Shown in pieces: positions 19,515 through 30,594 of a stretch of DNA of 64,000 nt. Under the pieces are notes generated by a model, which saw only the letters and a program-made list of their open reading frames with translations, was not told the origin of the DNA and did not search any database. Source of the DNA: Prorocentrum cordatum (lineage: Eukaryota; Sar; Dinophyceae; Prorocentrales; Prorocentraceae). The position numbers and the translations under genes were made by a program. The DNA lies in contig CAUYUJ010016486.1 of the NCBI GenBank assembly GCA_963575745.1, forward strand, positions 210,796-274,795, read 5' to 3'. Numbering within the stretch: the stretch's first letter is position 1; every line of letters starts with the position of its first letter.

Positions 19515-19672
19515 CTGAAGGCCTCCCTCCCTCCCTCTCCCTCCCCCTCCCCCTCCCTTTCCCTCTCGTCCCCTCCCCCTCCCCCTCCCCCTCCCCCTCC
19601 CCCTACCCCTACCCCTTCCCCTCCCCCTCCCCTTCTCCTCCTCCTCCTCCTCCTCCTCCTCTTCCATTCCTC
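19515..19672. repeat. CCCTCC-type pyrimidine repeat
   Basis: Plus strand almost all pyrimidine: CCCTCC, then CCCCTA variants, then TCC units. Confidence 0.92.
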
Positions 19673-19786
19673 TTTCGAATGATTAATTCTTCCTCGTTGC
19701 ATCACCAGACGTGCCAGCGGGCTGGGCGGATCGCTCGAGACTTCCGCACCTCCTTTTGAACCGGAAAGCTTGCTGTTCCCAACAGG

Positions 19787-19963
19787 TACAGTCAACCCGC
19801 ATAGTAAGGATGGGCAACCTGCCCACTGGTACCCTTGCACCTATGCCTCCTCGGTCCATCCTTCGCCACTTCGGTTGGCCGCACCCCGCTCGGGAAGCTT
19901 CCGCATGGGCGTCCAAGGCCTGTGCGTCCTTATTGCGCATCCTGATGGTACGGGCCGACTGTA
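19787..19963. mobile_element. TACAGTCAACCC MITE (family 2), copy 2
   Basis: 177 bp from TACAGTCAACCCGCATAGTA to GGGCCGACTGTA. The outermost bases are TA on both sides, the target of Tc1/mariner elements. Confidence 0.82.
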
Positions 19964-20004
19964 CTTGGATGGAGGGCAGATCGCTTTCAAGCTGTGGCTT
20001 TCGC

Positions 20005-20240
20005 TTCAGCGCCGCACATTCGTTTCAACAGTTTCCTGTAGTTGCCAGGGTCAAGGGTGGGCCGTTTCCGAAATGCCGTTCTCGCCCCGGCGCCGCGCAC
20101 GTTTCGTCTTGATAGTTCTGCAGCAGTTGCACGGCTGGAGGGCGGGCCGCTTTCAACACGCGGGTCTCCCCGTATCGTCGCGCACGTTCGTCTTTACAGG
20201 TGCCATCAGTCACAAGGCTGGAGGTGCAGCTCTTTTTTTT
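20005..20240. repeat. Three-unit repeat of about 82-84 bp
   Basis: Units begin CGCCGCACATTCG (20010), CGCCGCGCACGTTTCG (20091) and CGTCGCGCACGTTCG (20176), each followed by CAG-rich and GGGTGGGCC-like boxes. A stray related piece (TTTCGTCTTTACAG) is at 23009. Confidence 0.65.
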
Positions 20241-20274
20241 TGTTCCAATGCTGATTTGCCTCAGGGATTTATTT

Positions 20275-20454
20275 GAGCGACGCAAAAAAACACGGGTTCG
20301 ACTGCGCCGACATTCGCGCGTAAGCTGCCCGCGTAAGGTCAAGCGTAAGCGCCCCCGTCTCCGATGTGGCGTGCCGCGCCGGCGGCCCGCGTAAGCCGCA
20401 GCGTAAGGTCGCTGTGCCATCTCGCGTGAGGCCTGCTTCTGATCGTCGCTCATT
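20275..20454 (+). repeat. Dispersed GCGTAAG repeat J, copy 1
   Basis: 180 bp matching 30932-31106: GAGCGACGCAAAAAA, CGCGCGTAAGCTGCCCGCG, GGCGGCCCGCGTAAGCCGC and TGATCGTCGC in the same order. No inverted ends seen. Confidence 0.8.
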
Positions 20455-20568
20455 TGGTTATGGGCGCGAGGCCTTTCCCCAGCGGCGTCTCCCAGGGTCG
20501 CCACGGGTTGCCCGGTGTTGCCCGGGCGGCCCTGGGCGTTGCTCTCGGGACTGCCTGGGACCCAGCAA

Positions 20569-21310
20569 TGCCAGGCAACGCCAAGCAATGCCAAGCAATG
20601 CAAAGCAGCGCAAAGCAATAGCAAGCAATGCCAAGCAATGCCAAGCAACGCAACCACTGCCAAGCAATGCAAAGCAAAGCAATGAGCAGCAGTGCCCAGC
20701 AATGCAAAGCAATGCCAAGCAACGTCAAGCAATGCCAAGCAATTCAAAGCAACGGTTACAAGCACTTCTGAACACTTTGCAAAATTAAGCTACGCAAGCA
20801 ACGCAGCACTTTGCAACGCCAAGCGACGTCACCAGGTACTGCCGAGCAACGCCAAGCAGTGCCAAGCAATGCAAAGCAATGCCAAGTAACGCAAAGCAAT
20901 GCTAAACAATGCCAAACAATGCGAAGCAACGCCAAGCAATATCAAGCAATGTCAAGCATCGATTCCAAGCAGTACCACGCAACTACCAAGCAATGCCAAG
21001 CAACGCCAAGCAATGCACATCATCGCCGATCTATACCAAGCAATACCAAGCAACGTCAAGCAATGCCAAGGAATGCCAAGGAATGCCAAACAATGCCAAA
21101 CTCCGCTCAGCAATGCCAAACAATGCCAAGCGATGCCACGCAATGCCAAGCCACGCCAAACATTGCCCAGTAGCGCCAAGCTAATATGCAAGCAACGTTT
21201 CGAAGCACTTGTAAATGACGTCAAGCAATGCCAACCAATGCGAATACATACCAAGCAATGCTAAGGAATGCGAAGCAATGCCATGTAATTAACTGCATTG
21301 CATTGCTTTT
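20569..21310. repeat. AAGCAATGCC decamer satellite
   Basis: About 70 degenerate 10-base units (AAGCAATGCC, AAGCAACGCC, AAACAATGCC). The period not being a multiple of three explains the several overlapping Asn/Ala/Lys/Gln-rich frames. The end contains one inverted piece (GCATTGCTTTTGCATTGCTC near 21300). Confidence 0.95.
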
Positions 21311-21489
21311 GCATTGCTCAGAACTGCTGTGATCTGATTTCACAGAATTTCCCTGACGATGTACCCAACCCTTGCGCAACGTGTGGCCATAAGAGCTGGG
21401 AATAGTTTATAGGGGGTGATGATGTGACACGGACTTATCTTTGCCAGCTGCGCGACTCGCGAGCTGCCAGCACGTCTGTATCTCCTGCA

Positions 21490-22735
21490 AGTGGCGTCAG
21501 TTTCGCACTTCGCAACCCATTCAGGGATGGCGAGGTGCACTGCTCGGATATGCGCAGCACCGCACTGAGGCTGCCCCCAGCAGTCCCAGGGAAAGGCGAC
21601 AGTTGCGCAATTCGCAGCCCCCAGAGATGGCGAGGTCCCGCTCCGATCTGTGCAGCATCGCGCTAAGCTGGATTCCCCCCAAGCAGCTCTCGAGAGGGCG
21701 GCAATTTCGCAGATTGCAGCCCCCTCCAGGGATGGCGAGGTCCCGCTCTGACCTGCGTAGAACCATGCTCAGCCGGACCCCCCAGCAGCCCTCGAAGCTG
21801 GCGACAGTTTCGCAGATCGCAGCCCCCCAGGGATGGCGAGGTCGGAGGCGAGCACCGCACTCAGCTGCCCCCCCCAGCAGCCCTCGAAAGTGGCGCCAGT
21901 TTCGCAGATCGCAACCCTCCCAGGGATGGCGAGGCCCCGCTTCGATCTGCGTAGCACCGCACTAGCGCGCCTAGCAACCCTCGGACATGGCGACAGTTTC
22001 GCAGATCGCAGCCCCCCCCCAGGGATGGCGAGGTCCCGCTCTGACCTGCGTAGAACCGCGCTCAGCTGGACCCCCCAGCAGCCGTCGAACGTGGCGACAG
22101 TTTCGCAGATCGCAGCCCTCTAGGGATGGCGAGGTACCGCTCTGATCTGCGTAGAACCGCACTAGGCTGGATCCCCCCTAGCAGCCTTCGAGAGTGACGG
22201 CAATTTCGCAGATCGCAGCCCCCCAGGGTTGGCGAGGTCCCGCTCTGATCTGCTTAGCGCTGCGCTAAGCTGGACCCCCCAGCACCCCTCGAACGTGACA
22301 GCAGTTTCGCAGATCGCAGCCCCCCAGGTATGGCGAGGTCTCGCTCTGATCTGCGTAGCACCGCACTATGCGGCGCCCCCAGCAACCCTCGGAAGTGACG
22401 ACAGTTTCGCAGATCGCAACCCCCACAGATGGCGAGTTCCTGCTCTGATCTGCGTAGCACCGCACTAAGCTGCCCCCGCCAGCAGTCCTCGAACGTGGCG
22501 ACAGTTCCGCAGTTTGCACCGCCCTGGGGATGGCGAGGTCCCGCTTTGATCTGCTTAGCATCGCACTAAGCGGGATCCCCCCAGCAGTCTTCGAACGTGG
22601 CGACAGTTTCGCACATCGCAGCCCCCAGGGATGCTTATCACCATATGAAGCTGGATCCCCAGCCGCCCTCGAAAGTGGCGACGGTTTCTCAGATCGCAGA
22701 CCCTCAGGGAGTGCGAGGTCGGAGGCAAGCACGGG
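21490..22735 (+). repeat. 101-bp satellite, array 1 (about 12 units)
   Basis: GGATGGCGAGG recurs at 21526, 21626, 21731, 21832, 21925, 22024, 22125, 22228, 22328, 22428, 22529 and 22629, a modal period of 101 bp. Each unit carries CTGATCTGCGTAG, CAGCAGCCCTCGAA and CGCAGATCGCAGCCCC. It is the reverse complement of the array at 59230-61420 but more diverged. Confidence 0.95.
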
Positions 22736-22768
22736 AGATGTACGAGACAAGCAGACAGATAAAGAGGG

Positions 22769-22771
<3 letters not shown>

Positions 22772-22805
<34 letters not shown>

Positions 22806-22820
22806 AGAGAGAGAGCGAGG

Positions 22821-22851
<31 letters not shown>

Positions 22852-22867
22852 AGATAGGGAGAGAGAA
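22772..22867. repeat. (GA)n microsatellite
   Basis: GA run with GGA and AAA interruptions directly beside the 101-bp array. Confidence 0.95.
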
Positions 22868-22935
22868 TGGAGGAAATCGGAACGCAGGAGACGCGACCAT
22901 CGTGCTCTATTCAAAACGAGAACCCAATCAAGGAT
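22868..22935. repeat. Conserved edge of satellite array 1
   Basis: CTCTATTCAAAACGAGAACC matches the reverse complement of 59173-59195 at the edge of array 2, so the two arrays share a non-repetitive border. Confidence 0.7.
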
Positions 22936-23478
22936 AATTGGCAATTGATGCCCCTGATTCGGGTCGCGCCGGCCTCATCAAGATGAGGCTCTCGCCTTAG
23001 AGCCACGCGCTTTCGTCTTTACAGCTTCCAGCTGCTACAAGGTGGTGGTTCCTTGTCGAATCGGGGCTCTCGCTTGCTTGCTCACCACAAATCATGATCT
23101 TGAGTGTTAGCGTGCGCAGCAGCTAGAAGTCTGGAGGGCTGATCCTTGTTTTCAAAATCTGGTTACTGCTCGAGACTTTTCCCAATGCGTGCTGGCCAGG
23201 CGTGTCAAGCTATGCTCAACTGCGCATATGTCGGGCGGATCCTTTCGGAATGGGGCTCTGGTTGGACCCTTCCTCGAAAGGTGCGATCCTACTTCTTCGC
23301 ATTCCTTATAGCTAGAACGATACAGGGCTCTCGCTTGAATGAAAGGCGGTTTTCGTCTTTGAGTCTTTGAAGGGTTCGTTTCCCGTAGCGACAAGGAATG
23401 CCGTTACGGGGCTGATGAGCTGGATGGGATGATGTATCGCAGCACCGTTGACGCACCCAGATTTTACTCTGCCCCCGC
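22936..23478. other. Unassigned stretch
   Basis: No gene recognised; contains one stray piece of the 82-bp repeat. Confidence 0.4.
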
Positions 23479-23638
23479 TCCTCCTCCTCCTCCTCCTCCT
23501 CCTCCTCCTCCTCCTCCTCCTCCTCCTCCTCCTCCTCCTCCTCCTCCTCCTCCTCCTCCTCCTCCTCCTCCTCCTCCTCCCTCCGTCCTCCCCTCCCTCC
23601 CTCCCCCCCCCCTCCCTCCCTCCCTCCCTCCCTCTCTC
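23479..23638. repeat. (CCT)n microsatellite
   Basis: About 35 CCT units followed by CCCT-type units. Confidence 0.97.
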
Positions 23639-23751
23639 ATCAGATCTCCGACGACGTTTTGTTGTTCTTTCCTACAGTGCGAGGCTCCAGGGAGTCCTGG
23701 CCCCTTCCCTGGAGCGGGCTTCTGATCCCGTGCAGCTTTCTGACGCCCCCT

Positions 23752-23940
23752 GAGAAGGAGGAGGAGGAGGAGGAGGAGGAGGAGGAGGAGGAGGAGGGAG
23801 GAGGAGGAGGAGGAGCAGGAGGAGAGGAGGAGGAGGAGGAGGAGGAGGAGGAGGAGGAGGAGGAGGAGGGGGAGGAGGAGGAGGGAGGAGGAGGAGGAGG
23901 AGGAGGAGGAGGAGGGGGAGCAGGAGGGGGAGGAGCAGGG
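23752..23940. repeat. (GGA)n microsatellite
   Basis: All-purine plus strand. Complementary to the CCT tract 110 bp upstream, so the two could form a very long hairpin. Confidence 0.97.
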
Positions 23941-24001
23941 GAAGGTCCCCCAAATCGGGGAACAGCGCCAGCGTGGAGAAAGAAACGACAAGGTCGGAGA
24001 T

Positions 24002-24118
24002 CACAGGCCCCTCCTCCTCCCTCCCTCCTCTCCTCCTCCCCTCCTCCTCCTCTCCTCCTCTACTTTCTCCTCCTCCTCCTCCTCCTCCTCCTCCTCCTCC
24101 TCCTCCTCCTCCTCCTCC

Positions 24119-24150
<32 letters not shown>

Positions 24151-24163
24151 CTCGTCTTCCGCT
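24002..24163. repeat. (CCT)n with CTCGTC units
   Basis: Pyrimidine tract ending in six CGTCCT-type units; complementary to the GGA tract just upstream. Confidence 0.95.
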
Positions 24164-24328
24164 CCGCCCCCTGGGCGGCGTCCAGGGCGACGACGCGGGG
24201 GCCCGCCGCAGCTCTCTCCGACGACGCGCTGCTGCAGCTGGGGGGCGTCAGCCCGTGCGCCCGCGTGCCGCCCTTGATGGGCGACTTTTCCACCACCACT
24301 ACGATATGTAGGATGAGGAGGTCCTCTT

Positions 24329-24422
24329 CCCACTCCTCCTCCTCCTCCTCCTCCTCCTCCTCCTCCTCCTCCTCCTCCTCCTCCTCCTCCTCCTCCTCCT
24401 CCTCCTCCTCCTCCTCCCTCTC
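24329..24422. repeat. (TCC)n microsatellite
   Basis: About 28 TCC units. Confidence 0.97.
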
Positions 24423-24544
24423 CTACGTATGGTAGTGGTGGTGGAAAATGGGCCCATGATCCCTGGCCGGGCCGACCCCGTGCCGTCCCCGAGTAGACCC
24501 TGTCGGGGCCCAAGGGACGGGTCAAGCCCAGGCCCCCTCGCGCT

Positions 24545-24715
24545 GTAGAAGAATCACGACGGGAGGGTCTTCGCCAGTGTCGGCCTCCGGGGGCCCTTCC
24601 CGGGCCTCGGGGCCGTCAGAAAACGACTCAGGATGAAAGACTGGTCCCAGGGAAGGGGTCCAGAGTTTTGGGGGTCGACGTTGTGAACAAAAATCACGAC
24701 GTCGGGGGTCTGGGA
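24545..24715. repeat. Dispersed repeat W, copy 2
   Basis: AATCACGACGGGAGGGTCTT, TGTCGGCCTCCGGGGG, GTCAGAAAACGACTC and a closing CACGACGTCGGGGGTCTGGG. The most complete copy. Confidence 0.7.
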
Positions 24716-24727
24716 CGCAAACAGGCG

Positions 24728-24862
24728 TAAGTCAGAGCGCCGGATCTTGCAGGATCCTGCAGGGCCAGGGGTGCATTGACCCGGGTTCGGGTGCAGGATC
24801 CTGCAGGATCTGGCAGGATTTTGCAGGATCCTGCAAGGCCTGACTGGCCCGGCTCTGAATTG
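24728..24862. repeat. GCAGGATCCTGC repeat, uninterrupted copy
   Basis: Several CAGGATCCTGCA palindromes; the empty-site paralogue of 12892-13215. Confidence 0.8.
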
Positions 24863-25147
24863 ACCCGGGCCAGTAGTCCCCGACCCAGGACAGCTCTTCT
24901 TCTCGAGCGCTTCTGGTCCCCCGTGGGCCGGGGACCTGTAGAGGAGGACGGGGGGGGGGGGGCAGCGGAGTGAGGCCCCCGCCCTGGCTGGGCCATTTCC
25001 CTGGCCGTTTTTCTGGAGAATCCAGGGCCGATGCGGTTCTTGAGCGCTTCGGGCAATTCACAGGCCGGGGGGCCTGCGCAGCAGGGGTGGGGGGGTGGGG
25101 GGGAGAGGAGAGCCCAGGGGGGGGGGAGTTGAGAGCGGTCTACGTGC
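24863..25147. other. Unassigned stretch
   Basis: G-rich runs near 24950 and 25085-25130; nothing else recognised. Confidence 0.4.
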
Positions 25148-25296
25148 TCTCCCCTGGAAATCACACGCACGTTTTTCCCGCGACGTGGCGGCGCCCCAGG
25201 ACCCCAAAGTGTCAATGTCCGCGCCGAATCAGGCGACAGCAAAGGCGTCAGCCAGCATTGAAAATTGGCGTTTGATTTCAAGGAGGGTTGTACGAC
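25148..25296. mobile_element. GAAATCAAACGC MITE (family 8), copy 1
   Basis: Ends are inverted: left CCCCTGGAAATCACACGCAC, right GCGTTTGATTTCAAGGAGGG. Internal CCCGCGACGTGGCGGCGCCC and CCCAGGACCCCAA boxes are shared with 37347-37522. Confidence 0.75.
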
Positions 25297-25422
25297 ATGG
25301 GAGGGGCCTGCCTGGATCCACTGCGGGGGCCTCCTGCGGGGGGAGGAGGAAGGGCCTCCCCCCGCGGGAGGCCCCTACGGAGGAGGAGGAGGAGGAGGAG
25401 GAGGAGGAGGAGGAGGAGGTTT
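25297..25422 (+). repeat. GC-rich palindromic repeat with GGA tail, copy 2
   Basis: Reverse complement of 156-258 over about 85 bp (CACTGCGGGGGCCTCCTGCG, GCGGGAGGCCCC), followed by about 14 GGA units. Confidence 0.8.
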
Positions 25423-25705
25423 CGAGGAGGGTTGTGCCCCCTCGCGCTTCCCACCCCCCCCCGGGGCCCGCCGCGCCGAGAGGCGCGGCACGGCTGGCAT
25501 GTCCCGTCGGGCTCGGGCCTCTGGAGGCCGCTCTTCGCCCGCGGGCAGCCTCGGCAGAGCGGCGTCCGCGACGGGCGGCCGGTCGCGGTGTGTTTTGTGT
25601 GGTTCCGGAGGTCCGAGGCTCGAGCAGCAGGCCTCGAACAAAAAGAATGCAGTGGGGGCCCATGCCAAGACACACCCTGCTTGCCTCCAGCGTGCCCTGG
25701 GTTTC
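25423..25705. other. Unassigned GC-rich stretch
   Basis: No feature recognised. Confidence 0.4.
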
Positions 25706-25866
25706 TCAGGAGGGAAATATACACACAGACACAATTAATCGTCGATTTCCCAGAAATATGGGAAAATCTGGGACATGGGGGGGGAAGACAAAAACCCAGA
25801 AAAATATGAAAATATGGGGAATCTTTTTATTTGTGTGTATTTATTTGTGTGTCCCAGGGCCCCTTC
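25706..25866. mobile_element. ACACACA-ended element (family 4), copy 3
   Basis: Same layout as 11436-11596, with a diverged middle. It is the best copy for defining ends because no other element touches it. Confidence 0.78.
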
Positions 25867-27112
25867 AGTTTCGTGGGTCTCGATGGTTCTGCAGTGGAAG
25901 GCGTGACGTTCCCACAGCAAACATCGTCGGACGTCCTGGGGTCTCAGGGTTGGGTTTCTTCTGAACGGTTTCTTGTGGACTGGCCTCCGCTGTAGCGAAG
26001 ACGCATGCCACATTCATTGGTCAACGCCTCCCCCTCCCCCCTATGTTCAACGTTGGCGGTGGGTCTGATGAGTTCCATTTCGACCGTAGTCTCCCCCGCG
26101 CGTGCCAACTTTGAGTTCTGGGGAGCGGGGGAGTGTCCACTGACTGTTCCCCCCTGCCGAAGGTCGCGGCCCAGGGTCGGTGTATACGCAGTCCCAGGCG
26201 TCTGAGGGTCCAGGAAGGCGTCCGGCCACTGCGCGTGGTAGGAACGATGAGCAGCTTTCCCAAGGGGTGCCCCCCTGCATCCCTGCCTCTTCGGCTCATC
26301 CTTGGCCATGCGTTCAGGGGGCGTGCATCATCACCGCACATCCTTTTCATACGCACTGGCTGCACGCACTGGTCCTGGGACTGGGATTGGCTCGGCCAAG
26401 ATCGGTGCCGGTGCATGGGCTGCGTCCTCCCGCGTAAACCAGCCAGGACTGAGCATAGGCCCGATCGGATGTGTCATGTTGTGAGACACATGGCTTGCTT
26501 CCAATCGGTCTGCGGTGGGCAGCAGGCAGAATTACTTTCACGCTTTGAAGTTGCCACCTTCCTTTTCCCTCCATGCTCTTTCGCGTTCTCTCCCTCCCTC
26601 TCTCTCTCTGTTCCCTCCCTTTCCCCTCCCTCAGTCTCGCTTTCCTTCCCTTCGGGGACGCACAGGATGGTAGCCTGCGTGCCAGAAGAGCACGCGTTGT
26701 TGAATTCATTCTATCGGCATACACCAGCCGCTCCTCGCTTCTTGGCCTGCCCCTGCGATGGCATCCTTCACAATGAGGGTACCGAGTAGTCGTACCTGCA
26801 GGTCGGCATTTCCCTTCCATGATGCCCTCCACGGGCCCTTTTCGTGTGGTACGAGTGGGCACGGGAGGTCATTGCAGACAACGCGCAGGTGCCAGCAAAA
26901 GGCTGGGGCCGTGACAGCGGCGGTCGACTGCTTCCGCGGCAAGTTTCAATGGTTTTGTCGTCATGACGACGCTGGCGTCCTCTAGCGGCTGGACTTGTGC
27001 TCCTAGCCGCGTGCCGGTTGCGATCTCGCAAGGATCACAGGCCATCGTTGCGACCGCCAGCCGATGATGTCTGCTCAACCCGCTCCCCGCTCATCCCTCC
27101 CCCCCAACCCGG
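25867..27112. other. Unassigned 1.2-kb stretch
   Basis: No host gene supported. Contains a degenerate CACCGATCCTGG-type repeat (26335-26425) and a CT-rich run (26565-26645). Confidence 0.4.
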
Positions 27113-27215
27113 AGGAGGAGGAGGAGGAGGAGGAGGAGGAGGAGGAGGAGGAGGAGGGAGGAAGGAGGAGGAGGAGGAGGAGGAGGGAGGAGGAGGAGGA
27201 GGAGGAGGAGTAGGA
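27113..27215. repeat. (GGA)n microsatellite
   Basis: GGA units with AAG interruptions. Confidence 0.96.
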
Positions 27216-27825
27216 GGCGGCATGTGGGAGGGTTGCCCAGACCTCCAGCGCCTCGATTTTTTCGAAGCGCAGGCTCCAGGGCTTTGGACCCGCTTTTGGG
27301 GACGTCTTGAGGGCCAGGGGTCGTTCTGTGGATTGCCCCCAGGCCCGACAGCGGCCTGCGGGGCCCTCGTCGCCGCTGCTGGATTTGCCTCGAAGTTCTG
27401 GTCAGAACGCCCCCTTTGGAGAGGTCCGTGGAGCAGCGGTATTGGTACCCTCTGGTTTCCCCAGATCTGTGTTTTGAGGAAGTTGAAGTGCCGGGTTGGG
27501 CAGGTGGTCGAAGCGAGGGTCTCCCAGACAGACTAGCTGTGGGAGGGCGTTTGGGCTCGGCCCCCTCCGTGGGGGCACGGGCGCTGAGTTGCCCGCTGCC
27601 GCGTGTCTCTGTAGTTTTTTCCTCCCTTCTCCGCAGGAGGAATCTGCACACCACCACCGTGCCTGCCCGGGGCCACCCTTGACCCTGCGATGGTCGGGGG
27701 CGGCCAAGAGGGGGGTGATGACTGGTTAGGACTCGGGGGGGTTTACATCATGGCGGGCCATGATATCTCCCCAGATCCATTGGCTTACGCCACACCGCCG
27801 ACCCCTTGGGGCGGCAGCAATCGTC
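27216..27825. other. Unassigned 0.6-kb stretch
   Basis: No feature recognised. Confidence 0.4.
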
Positions 27826-28388
27826 CCCCGCGTGGCCTGTCCGGACAGCCTGTGAGGCCCCTCTAGACACGTTTTGGAGCCCTCTTAGGACCGTCCTGCC
27901 GTTCCCCCGGGCCGTTGCTATGGTTTCTGGGGCCCTCGTGGGGCGCCCAGCCGTCGTGGAGCCTTTTGGAGAGTCTCTTGGGGTGCCAGAGGTCGATCTT
28001 GGAGGTTTACTGGGCCGTTGTGGGCCTCGTGGATGCCCAAGAAGCGAATATGCTGAAAATGTACGTTTTCCCGGGGGAATGGGACGGCTTTTGCTTCTGG
28101 AGGCCTGCTTGGAGCGCCTCGTGGTCGCGTATGCAAACGTCTTGGACGCCCATGGGGCTGTCTGGAGGCAATTTTGGGCGGTTTGGACCGAATCGTCCCC
28201 CGCGTGGGCCGTCCGGACAGCCTTTGGGAGCCCTCTTGGCCCGTTTTGGAGCACTCTTGGGACCGTCCTGCGGCTTTCCTGGGCCGTTGCTATGGTTTCT
28301 GGAGCCTTCGTGGATCGCCCGGAAGCCGTCTTGGAGCCTTCCTGGGAGCCTCTTCGGGTGACAGGTGTCGATTTTGGAGGTTTATTCT
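27826..28388. repeat. Direct repeat, two units about 368 bp apart
   Basis: 27826-28012 and 28194-28387 match in order: CGTCCCCCGCGTGG, CCGTCCTGC, GGGCCGTTGCTATGGTTTCT, and a closing GATTTTGGAGGTTTA. Identity is roughly 75-80 percent by eye. Confidence 0.8.
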
Positions 28389-28419
28389 CTTGCACAGTTG
28401 TGTTCTAGAGCTCGGACCT

Positions 28420-29690
28420 CTTTATTTTCGTGGTTCGTGGTTCGTCGTCGTCTCCCTGGCTCTGGCCCCCCATCCTCGTCGTCGTCCCCCTGCCCCCCAT
28501 TCCCCTGGCCTCCTCGCCCCAACCCGGACCTCTGGCTCCTGGTGCGAGCCCCAGCCCTCCTGCCCTGGCCCTGAACCCAGCCTCCCTCTTTGACTCTGGC
28601 GTCCCCTGGCCCTGGCCCCAGCCCCCCTCGCCCCGGACCCTTTATATTTTCGTGGTTCGTGGTTCGTCGTCGTCCCCCTGGCTCTGGCCCGCTTCCCCTG
28701 GCCCCCTCGCCCCCGTCCTCCTGCCCTGGCCCTGAACCCAGCCTCCCTCCTTGGCTCTGGTGTCCCCTGGCCCTGGCCCCAGCCCCCCTCGCCCTGGCCC
28801 TTTTATTTTGGTGGTTCGTGGTTCGTGGTTCGTCGTCGTCCCCCTGGCTGTGGCCCGCTTCCCCTCGCCCCCTCGCCCCCGTCCCCCTGGCTGTGGCCCG
28901 CTTCCCCTCGCCCCCTCCCCCCAACCCAGACCTCTGGCCTCTGGTCCTAGCCCCAGCCCTCTGGCACTGGCTGAACTCAGCTTGTCCCTTGGCCTTGGCC
29001 CCACTCGGCCCGACCCTGGCCTTGGCCCCAGCCCGACCCTGTATTTTCGTTGTTCGAACCCGGACCTCTGGCCCCTGGTCCGAGCTTCAGTCCCCCTGCC
29101 CTGGCCTTAGACCCAGTCTCCCCCCTTGGCTCTGGCCCCCCCTGGCCCTGGCCCCAGCCCCCCTCGCCCCGGACCCTTTATATTTTCGTGGTTCGTGGTT
29201 CGTCGTCGTCCCCCTGGCTCTCGCCCCCCATCCTCTGGCCTCCTCGCCCCAACCCGGACCTCTGGCTCCTGGTGCGAGCCCCAGCCCTCCTGCCCTGGCC
29301 CTGAACCCAGCCTCCCTCTTTGGCTCTGGCGTCCCCTGGCCCTGGCCCCAGCCCCCCTCGCCCCGGACCCTTTATATTTTCGTGGTTCGTGGTTCGTCGT
29401 CGTCCCCCTGGCCGCTCCCTCGCCCCCCCCCTCGCTGTGGCCCGCTTCCCCTCGCCCCCTCGCCCCAACCCAGACCTCTGGCCCCTGGTCCGAGCCCCAG
29501 CCCTCTGGCCCTGGCTGACTGAACTCAGCCTGTCCCCTGGCCGTGGCCCCACTCGGCCCGACCCTGGCCTTGACCCCAGCCCTCCTCGCCCCGGACCCTG
29601 TATTTTCGTGGTTCGTGGTTCGTCGTCGTCCCCCTGGCTCTGGCCCCCCATCCCCTGGCCCTCTCGCCCCAACCCGGACCTCTAGATTTC
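28420..29690. repeat. CTGGCCC minisatellite, about 200-bp units
   Basis: TTCGTGGTTCGTGGTTCGTC recurs at about 28426, 28650, 28808, 29186, 29380 and 29605 with a decayed copy near 29045. Between them are CTCTGGCCCCTGG and CCCTGGCCCTGGCCCC blocks. The many Pro/Leu/Ala frames are products of the repeat. Confidence 0.9.
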
Positions 29691-30416
29691 ATGGCGCCTC
29701 TTTTTGATTCAATACGTCCCCAGCCCCTCCCCCTGGGCCGCGCACATGCCGCTGGCCATGATTTGCCCCCCTATTGGCCGCCCCCGAGATGGTGTTGGGC
29801 CCTCCTGGACTCGGCCAGGAGGGCGTACGTCCCAGGGCAAGGGCCCAGGGCCATGGCCCAGGGCAGGCCCAAGGCCAGGCGGGGCGGTGGTGTCCAGGTG
29901 CCTCGGGCCCGTTCTTCCGTTCGTGCCTGCGAATGCCTGGTGAGCAGTCTCGGCTGGGACGCGGAAGCAAACAGACGATCATCTCTTCGCGTTGTGATCG
30001 TTTTCTTATTCCTTGTTTTGCCGATCGGCGCGGGCCCTCGCCCCCCCCCCCCCGCCCCCGCCCCCCCGTGGAGTGGGTCTTGGCTGTTTTTTGCGCCTGT
30101 TTCGACCAGGTGGGGTCTCCCCCAGGGGACGCACGGTTCCAAACAGCCGCATTATTAGCAGAGGTCCAGAGCCAGACCCCCCCCTCGCCCCCCCGCCTAT
30201 CCGCCCAATGTCGAAACGCCGAATAAGAGAACGCTCACGTTTTGCGCATCGACGACCCTGTCAGACGCAGGTCATCTCGCGCGGGCGCCGATTGCCCTTG
30301 CCTTTTCCATGTGGTGGCACCTGGTGCCAGCGGTGGCGCCCTCAGCGATGCTCGGTCGCGGCCGCGATGCCGGTAACACCAGGGAGCAATCCAGAAGTCG
30401 TGCCAGTCTGCCATAG
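29691..30416. other. Unassigned stretch with C runs
   Basis: Poly(C) runs near 30040-30066. No gene recognised. Confidence 0.4.
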
Positions 30417-30594
30417 ACGTAAGAGTGACCTTTCGCTGGAGTGACCTTTGGTGCGGGTCCAATGGGGTCCCCCGATCGCCGAACGCGAGGCGGCAGTGGC
30501 GTCTTGCGCGCTTGTGTTTGGCCCCCCCGCGGACCCCAAAAAGCCGCGCACCAAAGGTCACTCTTACCCAGGGTCACTCTTGCGTGTAGTCGAT
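30417..30594. repeat. GAGTGACC foldback
   Basis: Left arm CGTAAGAGTGACC...GAGTGACCTTTGGTGCG, right arm CGCACCAAAGGTCACTCTTA and GGTCACTCTTGCG. TGCCAGTCT occurs shortly outside both ends and may be a remnant target duplication. Confidence 0.7.

Noticed and set aside
20569-21310. CRISPR array
   Set aside because: Units are 10 bp with no spacers; a simple satellite.
28420-29690. Pro-rich host protein (310-codon plus-strand frame)
   Set aside because: It follows the CTGGCCC minisatellite unit and has no non-repetitive part.
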